Origin: Cupriavidus sp. WKF15
GTDB lineage: Bacteria; Pseudomonadota; Gammaproteobacteria; Burkholderiales; Burkholderiaceae
NCBI RefSeq assembly: GCF_029278605.1
Contig: NZ_CP119572.1
Span: 2,666,001-2,730,000 of the forward strand
Direction of reading: 5' to 3'
Length of the DNA stretch: 64,000 bases
Shown here: in pieces, positions 57,918 to 64,000 of the stretch
Numbering within the stretch: the stretch's first letter is position 1
How the letters are laid out: the number at the start of each line of letters is the position of its first letter
The notes under the pieces: generated by a model
Seen by the model: the letters and a program-made list of their open reading frames with translations, nothing else
What the model was told of the DNA's origin: nothing
The model's database searches: none
Program-made: the position numbers and the translations under genes

Positions 57918-58478
57918 TCAGGGGCGGTTAATCTTGACGTTGATACCGTCGGACAAGACGGTGATTGTACCGGGCTCGACATCTCGTCCCGCAAGACGCA
58001 GTTGGTCCGGCCTGAAGGTATACAGCGCGTAGCCCTGCAGGAACTGCTCAGCCACAATCCCGCCCAGCGCGTTGATCTGGCGCGAAAACTGGCCGGGCAG
58101 TCCCTGCACATCGAACTGCTGGACTTCCGGATCCTGCAGCACTACCGAATGGCTGGGAGCGTCATAACGCAGCCCGCTGTCCAGCGCGAACCGGCCCGCC
58201 AGCGCCTGGCGGAAGAACAATTTGTTGTCAACGATGGCATCGAACTGCAAGTTGACACGATTGCGTGCCGCATCGAGCGTCAGGCGCGGGTTGGACAACT
58301 GGATGTCGAACAGCTCCAGGTAGCGCTTGCTGAACGGGAATTTATGCTCCAGCGCCGATTGCAGCTGGCTTTGCGAAAACGTGTATTCGTTGCCGAAGGA
58401 ACCGCAGGCGCCCAGCCAGACAGTCGCAACAGCAGCGGCGATGGCGCCAGTCCAGCGCCGCCGGGAAATCCGGATCAT
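57918..58478 (-). CDS. DUF1439-like lipoprotein
   Basis: 186 aa from MIRISRRRW with GGAGG upstream. The signal ends in a lipobox (VWLGACGSFG). The mature domain (YTFSQSQLQSALEHKFPF..., LFDIQLSNPRLTLDAARNRV, ALAGRFALDSGLRYD) is the fold of YceB/DUF1439 lipoproteins, related to lipid-binding TULIP-like proteins. The role is unknown; it is attached to a membrane facing the periplasm. It lies upstream of uppP on the same strand, 61 bp away. Confidence 0.85.
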   Translation of the reverse strand: MIRISRRRWTGAIAAAVATVWLGACGSFGNEYTFSQSQLQSALEHKFPFSKRYLELFDIQLSNPRLTLDAARNRVNLQFDAIVDNKLFFRQALAGRFALDSGLRYDAPSHSVVLQDPEVQQFDVQGLPGQFSRQINALGGIVAEQFLQGYALYTFRPDQLRLAGRDVEPGTITVLSDGINVKINRP

Positions 58479-58542
58479 ATTGCCTCCGATGGATGGATTT
58501 GCGCCGACCGGCGCGGGCAGCCCTTGCACAGCTGCAGAGCCA

Positions 58543-58830
58543 TTACGCATCGCGCCCGGCAGGCGCGGTCAGGATTTCAAGCTGCGTGAGCCAGCGCAGC
58601 GCCGATTCACGCGAGTCGCCACACATTTCGGCCGAGGGTTGCAGCCCGCCGCAAAAGGCCGGCCGCTCCGGCCGGCCGAACACCGCGCATCTCGCATCGG
58701 GCAGCAACTGCGCGCAACGAACCCCAGCCGGTTTTCCAGCCGGCATGCCGGGTAGCGGCGATGCGATCGAGGGCGCAATGCAACAGGCGCCGCAGCCGTC
58801 GCGGCAAGAAATGTGAGACTGACAGCTCAT
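58543..58830 (-). CDS. YkgJ-like cysteine cluster protein
   Basis: 95 aa. The CxxCxxxC-type cluster is [14 protein letters not shown] near the N-terminus, with further Cys in [24 protein letters not shown] and EMCGDSRE. This is the layout of the small YkgJ family, probably a zinc- or iron-sulphur-binding cytoplasmic protein of unknown job. It is followed after 64 bp by the DUF1439-like lipoprotein gene on the same strand. Confidence 0.88.
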   Translation of the reverse strand: MSCQSHISCRDGCGACCIAPSIASPLPGMPAGKPAGVRCAQLLPDARCAVFGRPERPAFCGGLQPSAEMCGDSRESALRWLTQLEILTAPAGRDA

Positions 58831-59071
58831 GTGATTGGTTCAGCAGGCCGTCGCCAGGCGACGGCAAACGCGCCATTGTGCCCGAATACGACCGCAACTC
58901 CCGCTGGTCTTCCCAGGCATTCATCATCAGGAGCACCTTGAGTCACTTGTTGTATGGGTGCCGCGCTATCCGCCCCAAGGCAGGGCGAACCCGGGTTGAC
59001 CCCTGCCGCGAACCCGCCCTACATTACTGACCCATAAGTTATTAATATCCGCCCCCCGCTGCTCGTCACCC

Positions 59072-59893
59072 ATGGCAATACCTGGCAAGACCCCCGTGAT
59101 CGACCGCCCCGCCTCCCCCAAAGACGCCGAAGCCCCGCGTTGGAGCCGGCGCAAGGCCGCCCGCCCGCAGGAACTGGTCGCTGCCGCGCTCGACTTGTTC
59201 GTGGCGCGCGGCTATGCCGCCACGCGACTGGAAGACGTGGCTGCGGCCGCGGGCGTCTCCAAGGGGACGGTGTACCTCTACTTCGCCAACAAGGAAGAGC
59301 TGTTCAAGACCGTGGTGCGCGAGAACCTGGTACCGGCCCTGGCGCGCGGCACGGACCTGGTCGACCGCTTCGAGGGCTCGACCCCGGAGTTGCTGCGCGA
59401 GCTGCTGCGCGGCTGGTGGGGACTGATCGGCGCCACGCCGGTGGCGGGACTGACCAAGCTGATCATGGCGGAGTCGGGCAACTTCCCGGACATCGCGCGC
59501 TTCTACCAGGAAGAAGTAATGGTGCCCGGCGACGAGTTGTTCGCGCGCGTGCTGGCGCGCGGCGTCGAGCGCGGCGAGTTCCGGGCCCTGCCCGCGAATC
59601 CGGCCACCACGCTGGTCTGTGCGCCGCTGGTGTTCCTGATGCTCTGGCAGCGTGCGTTCGGCCTCTACGCGCACAAGGAAATCAACCCGGATGCCTACCT
59701 CGACAACCTGCTCGAAATGCTGCTGTTCGGCCTGACGACCGGCGAGGCGCGCGACCGCCCGCTGCCGCCGAAGTCCGGACCCTACGTCTGGGAAAAGATC
59801 CGCGACGAGATGCAGGCCCAGCAGCTGGCGCAGGGCGCCGGCGAGCCGGACACGACGGCAGCCACAGGCGCCGCACAACAAGACGAGACATGA
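59072..59893 (+). CDS. TetR/AcrR-family repressor of the RND operon
   Basis: 273 aa. The DNA-binding domain is near residues 33-80 (ALDLFVARGYAATRLEDVAA, GVSKGTVYLYFANKEELF), followed by a helical ligand-binding domain and an extended C-terminal tail rich in Ala/Gln. Its stop overlaps the start of the downstream membrane-fusion gene (ATGA), so it is the first gene of the efflux operon. It most likely represses that operon until a toxic compound binds. No operator palindrome was identified in the 240-bp upstream gap. Confidence 0.92.
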   Translation: MAIPGKTPVIDRPASPKDAEAPRWSRRKAARPQELVAAALDLFVARGYAATRLEDVAAAAGVSKGTVYLYFANKEELFKTVVRENLVPALARGTDLVDRFEGSTPELLRELLRGWWGLIGATPVAGLTKLIMAESGNFPDIARFYQEEVMVPGDELFARVLARGVERGEFRALPANPATTLVCAPLVFLMLWQRAFGLYAHKEINPDAYLDNLLEMLLFGLTTGEARDRPLPPKSGPYVWEKIRDEMQAQQLAQGAGEPDTTAATGAAQQDET

Positions 59894-61023
59894 AGCGAAA
59901 CACGAAGATCCTGATTGCCGTACTGGGCGCGGTGGCTGTGCTCAGCGCCACCGCCGCGGTACGCAAGGCCAGCAGCACGCGCCGGGCGCAGGCGTCGGCG
60001 CAGGCCGCTGCGCCTTCCGTGGTGGAGTTCCTGCAGTCCGATCTGGTGCTGGCTGGCACGCATGACCTGCAGGTCGCGCTGCCCCTGTCGGGCAGCCTGC
60101 GCGCGCTGAACCAGGCCTCGGTCAAGGCCAAGGTCTCGGGCGAGGTGCAGCAGGTGCTCGTACGCGAAGGCGAGGCCGTGCGCGCGGGACAGGTCATCGT
60201 GCGCATCGACCCGACCGAGTACGAGGCCAAGGTCGCGCAGGCACGCGGCCAGATGCTGGCGGCACGCGGCCAGTTCGAGAACTCGCGCCAGACCTGGGAG
60301 CGCAACCGCGAGCTGGTCGGCAAGGGCTTTATCTCGAAGACCGCGTTCGACAACTACCAGTCCAACCTCGATGTGGCGCGCGCCAACCTCGATGCCGCCC
60401 AGGGCGGGCTGGCCGTGGCGCAGAAGGCATTGAACGATACCGTGGTCAAGGCCCCGCTCGACGGCATGGTCGCCGCGCGCGCGGTGCAGCCCGGGGAAAA
60501 AGTATCGCCCGACACACGCCTGATCGACCTGGTCGACCTGCGCGTGCTGGAACTGGAAGCGCCCGTGCCGATGGCTGACGTGGCGCGCGCCTCGGTGGGC
60601 CAGTCGGTGCGGCTGAATGTGGAAGGCGCGGGGCAATTCGCTGGCGCGCTCGTGCGCATCAATCCCGCTGTCAGCCAGGGCACGCGCAGCATCATGGTCT
60701 ATGTGCGCGTGCAGAACGGCGAGGGCAGGCTGCGCGCCGGCATGTTCGCGCGCGGCGCGCTGGTGCTCGGCGAGCGCAGCGGCGTGGTGTCCGTGCCGGC
60801 CTCGGCCGTGCGCAGCGACGGCGAACGCGCCTTTGTCTACGTGATCGAGAACGGCATGCTGGCCGAGCGCGCCGTGCAGACCGGCGTGCGCGACGAAGGC
60901 AGCGGCATGGTCGAGATCATCTCGGGGCTGGCCGCCGGAGCCGAGATCGTGCGCAACAACCTGGGCACGCTGCGCAGCGGCAGCCAGGTGCGCCGCGTGA
61001 AGGACCTGAGGCCTGAGGCCTGA
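59890..61023 (+). CDS. RND efflux periplasmic adaptor (membrane-fusion protein)
   Basis: 377 aa from MKRNTKILIAVLG; the N-terminal hydrophobic segment is a signal or anchor, with no lipobox. HlyD-type architecture: a split lipoyl domain (SVKAKVSGEVQQVLVREGEA and its partner VVKAPLDGMVAARAVQPGEK), an alpha-helical hairpin (ARGQMLAARGQFENSRQTWE ... ANLDAAQGGLAVAQKAL) and a beta-barrel with a membrane-proximal domain. It bridges the inner-membrane pump encoded next and an outer-membrane channel not seen in the window. Confidence 0.93.
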   Translation: MKRNTKILIAVLGAVAVLSATAAVRKASSTRRAQASAQAAAPSVVEFLQSDLVLAGTHDLQVALPLSGSLRALNQASVKAKVSGEVQQVLVREGEAVRAGQVIVRIDPTEYEAKVAQARGQMLAARGQFENSRQTWERNRELVGKGFISKTAFDNYQSNLDVARANLDAAQGGLAVAQKALNDTVVKAPLDGMVAARAVQPGEKVSPDTRLIDLVDLRVLELEAPVPMADVARASVGQSVRLNVEGAGQFAGALVRINPAVSQGTRSIMVYVRVQNGEGRLRAGMFARGALVLGERSGVVSVPASAVRSDGERAFVYVIENGMLAERAVQTGVRDEGSGMVEIISGLAAGAEIVRNNLGTLRSGSQVRRVKDLRPEA

Positions 61024-61035
61024 GGACGACGCGCC

Positions 61036-64000
61036 ATGTGGTTCACCCGCCTGTCGATCCAGAACCCCGTGCTGGCCACCATGATGATGCTGGCCTTCAT
61101 CGTGGTGGGCCTGTTCTCCTACCAGCGCCTGCCGGTGGACCAGTTCCCCGACATCACCTTCCCGGTGGTGGTGGTGCAGACCGAATACCCGGGCGCCGCG
61201 CCGGAATCGGTCGAGTCCGACGTCACGCGCAAGGTCGAGGAGATCGTCAACACGATCTCGGGCATTGACGAGATCTTCTCGCATTCCTACCAGGGCACCT
61301 CCGTGGTCGTGGTCAAATTCGACCTGAGCGTCGACGTCGGCCAGGCCGCGCAGGACGTGCGCGACAAGCTGGCGCTGATCCGCCCGCAGCTTCGCGACGA
61401 AGTCAAAGAGCCGCGCGTGCTGCGCTACGACCCGACCGACGCGCCGATCTTCTATCTCTCCGTCTCGAACGCGCCCGGTGCGCAGCGCAGCCAGCGCGAG
61501 CTGACCACCATTGCCGACCAGATCGTGCGCAAGCGGCTCGAGACCGTGCGCGGCGTGGGCGCGATCAATATCGTCGGCGGCACCAAGCGCGAGGTCGAGA
61601 TCCGCATCCGCCCGGCGCAGCTCGAAGCGCTCGGCATCGGCATCGACCAGGTCATGAACGCGATCCGCAGCGAGAACCAGGAGCTGCCGGCCGGAGAACT
61701 GCGCTCGTCCGCGACCGAGACCGTGGTGCAGGTCAAGGGCCGCGTGGCCACGCCCGATGCCTTCCGCCGCATCATCGTCGCGCGCCGCGCGGGCCAGCCG
61801 GTCACGCTCGGCGAGATCGCCGACGTGCGCGACGGCCAGGAAGAGCAGGAGAGCCTGGCGCTGCTCGACGGCAAGCGCGCCCTCTTCCTATCCGTGGTCA
61901 AGGCGCAGGGCCAGAATACGGTGGATACCGTCGACGGCCTGGTGCGCATGGCCGATGAAGTTCGCAAGCTGGTGCCCGCGGGCGTGCAGCTCACCGTGGT
62001 CAACGACACCGCGCGCGGCATCCGCAGCAGCGTGAAGGAGGTGCGCTCCACGCTGCTCGAAGGCGCGCTGCTGACCGTGGCGATCGTCTTCCTGTTCCTG
62101 GGCTCGTGGCGCAGCACGGTGATCACGGGCCTGACGCTGCCGATCGCGCTGATCGGCACCTTCGGCGTGATGTACCTGTGCGGCTTCACACTCAACGTGA
62201 TCACGCTGATGGCGCTGTCGCTGTGCGTGGGCCTGCTGATCGACGATGCCATCGTGGTGCGCGAGAACATCGTGCGCCACAACCTGATGGGCAAGGATCA
62301 CCGCACCTCGGCACTGGACGGCACCGCCGAGATCGGCCTCGCGGTGCTGGCCACGACGTTCTCGATCGTCGCGGTGTTCCTGCCGGTGGGTTTCATGGGC
62401 GGCATCATCGGGCGCTTCTTCCACCAGTTCGGCATCACCGTGGTGGCGGCCGTGCTGATCTCGATGTTCGTGTCGTTCACGCTGGACCCGATGCTGTCCT
62501 CGGTCTGGCACGACCCCGACCTGCACGGCACCGGCAACAAGACCAGCTGGTACGGCCGCACCGTGGGCCGGCTGCTGGACTGGTTCTCCGCGCGCATGGA
62601 TGCCCTGGGCCATGGCTATGCCGGCATGCTGGGCTGGGCGCTCAGGCACCGGCTGGCCACCACGCTGATCGCGATCGTCACGTTCTTCGGCAGCTTTGCG
62701 CTGGTGCCGCTGATCGGCACGGAATTCGTGCCCGCCGCCGACCTTGGCGAGACACAGGTCGGCTTCACCACGCCGGTCGGCACGTCGATCGAGGTCACCG
62801 AGGCCAAGGTGCGCCAGGTCGAAGCCGCGCTCAAGTCTTTCCCCGAGGTTGCCTATACCTACGCGACGATCAATTCCGGCAATACGTCCGGGCGCAACAA
62901 CGCGCTGGTGTCGGTGCGGCTGGTCGATCGCCGCGCGCGCAAGCTGTCCACCGTGCAGCTCAACCCGAAGATCCGGGAGCGCCTGGGCGGCATTGCCGGC
63001 ATCACGCTGACCATGGTCGGCATGCCCGACGGCGCGGGCGGCCAGAAGGCGATCCAGGTGTCGATCCAGGGCGATGACCTGAACGAGCTGCGGCGGCTGT
63101 CGCAGGAGGCCAGCCGCCGCATGCTGGCCATTCGCGGCCTGGCGGACCTGGATTCGAGCATGAAGGACGACCGCCCCACCATCGAGGTGCGCATCCGCCG
63201 CGAGCTGGCCTCCGACCTGGGCGTGGGCGTCGCGCAGATCGGCAATGCGCTGCGGCCGCTGCTCGCGGGCGATGCCATCAGTTCGTGGCGCGCGCCCGAT
63301 GACCAGAACTACGACGTGCGCGTGCGGCTGCCGCGCGATGCGCGCACAGGGCTGGCGGACCTCAATGCGCTGATGATCGCCAGCAGCCAGACCAACCCCG
63401 ACGGCACGCCGAAGATGGTGCCGCTGCGGCAGGTGGCCGACCTGGTGCCGACCACGGGCGCCAACCAGATCAGCCGCCGCGACCTGAACCGCGAGGTCGA
63501 GCTGACTGCCAACACCGCCGGACGTTCCGCGGGCGAGGTGGCGCGCGACGTCAAGGCAGCGCTCGACGGCATGACCTGGCCGGCCGGCTACAAGTACCGC
63601 TTTGGCGGCTCCACCAAGTCGATGAACGAGTCCTTCGGCTATGCAGTCTCGGCGCTGGCACTGGCGGTGATCTTCATCTACATGATCCTGGCCTCGCAGT
63701 TCGCCAGCTTCTTCCAGCCGATCGCCATCATGACCTCGCTGCCGCTCACGCTGATCGGCGTATTCGCGGCGCTGCTGCTGTTCCGCTCGACGCTGAACAT
63801 GTTCTCGATCATCGGCTTCATCATGCTGATGGGGCTGGTCACCAAGAACGCGATCCTGCTGGTGGACTTTGCCAACCAGGCCCGGCGCGGGCATGTGGAC
63901 GGCGCCGACGGCCAGGCGCCGCTCTCGCGCGAAGCCGCCCTGGTCGAGGCCGCGCGCGTGCGCCTGCGCCCGATCCTGATGACCACGCTGGCCATGATCT
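61036..64000 (+). CDS. RND efflux pump inner-membrane subunit (3' end outside window)
   Basis: The first 988 codons are present; the gene continues past the window. It is HAE1/AcrB-like: first helix [19 protein letters not shown], porter domain [20 protein letters not shown], and the TM4 proton-relay pair in [19 protein letters not shown]. The second half repeats the fold ([39 protein letters not shown]). It uses proton influx to expel substrates, probably drugs or solvents; the specificity is not readable. It starts 12 bp after the adaptor gene. Confidence 0.95.
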   Translation, partial: MWFTRLSIQNPVLATMMMLAFIVVGLFSYQRLPVDQFPDITFPVVVVQTEYPGAAPESVESDVTRKVEEIVNTISGIDEIFSHSYQGTSVVVVKFDLSVDVGQAAQDVRDKLALIRPQLRDEVKEPRVLRYDPTDAPIFYLSVSNAPGAQRSQRELTTIADQIVRKRLETVRGVGAINIVGGTKREVEIRIRPAQLEALGIGIDQVMNAIRSENQELPAGELRSSATETVVQVKGRVATPDAFRRIIVARRAGQPVTLGEIADVRDGQEEQESLALLDGKRALFLSVVKAQGQNTVDTVDGLVRMADEVRKLVPAGVQLTVVNDTARGIRSSVKEVRSTLLEGALLTVAIVFLFLGSWRSTVITGLTLPIALIGTFGVMYLCGFTLNVITLMALSLCVGLLIDDAIVVRENIVRHNLMGKDHRTSALDGTAEIGLAVLATTFSIVAVFLPVGFMGGIIGRFFHQFGITVVAAVLISMFVSFTLDPMLSSVWHDPDLHGTGNKTSWYGRTVGRLLDWFSARMDALGHGYAGMLGWALRHRLATTLIAIVTFFGSFALVPLIGTEFVPAADLGETQVGFTTPVGTSIEVTEAKVRQVEAALKSFPEVAYTYATINSGNTSGRNNALVSVRLVDRRARKLSTVQLNPKIRERLGGIAGITLTMVGMPDGAGGQKAIQVSIQGDDLNELRRLSQEASRRMLAIRGLADLDSSMKDDRPTIEVRIRRELASDLGVGVAQIGNALRPLLAGDAISSWRAPDDQNYDVRVRLPRDARTGLADLNALMIASSQTNPDGTPKMVPLRQVADLVPTTGANQISRRDLNREVELTANTAGRSAGEVARDVKAALDGMTWPAGYKYRFGGSTKSMNESFGYAVSALALAVIFIYMILASQFASFFQPIAIMTSLPLTLIGVFAALLLFRSTLNMFSIIGFIMLMGLVTKNAILLVDFANQARRGHVDGADGQAPLSREAALVEAARVRLRPILMTTLAMI

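Noticed and set aside
61888..63894. 668-codon minus-strand frame opposite the RND pump
   Set aside because: His/Arg/Gln-rich antisense shadow; the plus strand encodes an obvious RND transporter.

Overview
The window reads as a chromosome segment of a high-GC betaproteobacterium of the Burkholderiaceae, most likely the Cupriavidus/Ralstonia group. The support is indirect: the riboflavin/transcription block ribBA-ribH-nusB, an acetoacetyl-CoA synthetase next to an intracellular Cys-type polyhydroxybutyrate (PHB) depolymerase, and GC-rich codon use. No database search was possible, so genus-level identity is inference.

Positions 1 to about 33,300 are accessory DNA. On the left is a truncated type III-like restriction helicase, a tyrosine recombinase and two small island genes. 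The core of this region is a very large two-partner-secretion / contact-dependent inhibition (CDI) locus on the minus strand (24,510 down to about 4,500). It runs: small TpsA (716 aa), TpsB transporter, a periplasmic parvulin-type chaperone, a 3,957-aa CdiA/FhaB-like effector and its immunity gene. Downstream (3') lies a graveyard of displaced modules: a stand-alone immunity-like gene, an orphan CdiA C-terminal module with its own immunity gene, and a decayed third copy. These share a homologous recombination arm and a recurring hairpin. Next come small cargo genes: a DUF6710-like protein, exported proteins, a broken HExxH-type lipoprotein peptidase, an HTH regulator with visible operator repeats, a putAbiC-like phage-abortive-infection protein and a lipoprotein. 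Matching paired 12-bp repeats at 28-51 and 33,243-33,266 may mark the island ends.

From 33,700 to 49,340 the content is housekeeping: a soluble chemotaxis receptor, ribBA-ribH-nusB, an aminotransferase, a lytic transglycosylase, ubiD, acetoacetyl-CoA synthetase, a glutathione S-transferase, PHB depolymerase, an aldose epimerase-like protein and pgi. AacS and PhaZ together suggest PHB mobilisation through acetoacetate/acetoacetyl-CoA.

From 49,340 to 53,480 there is a second small accessory patch: a PQQ-dehydrogenase remnant, a solo IS end, a second integrase and a complete IS3-family element. It ends at a tRNA-Gly(CCC) gene.

From 53,741 to the end lie cell-envelope genes (GT8 glycosyltransferase, O-antigen ligase, uppP, a DUF1439-like lipoprotein), trmB, a YkgJ-like protein, and a TetR-regulated RND efflux operon whose pump gene runs off the window edge.
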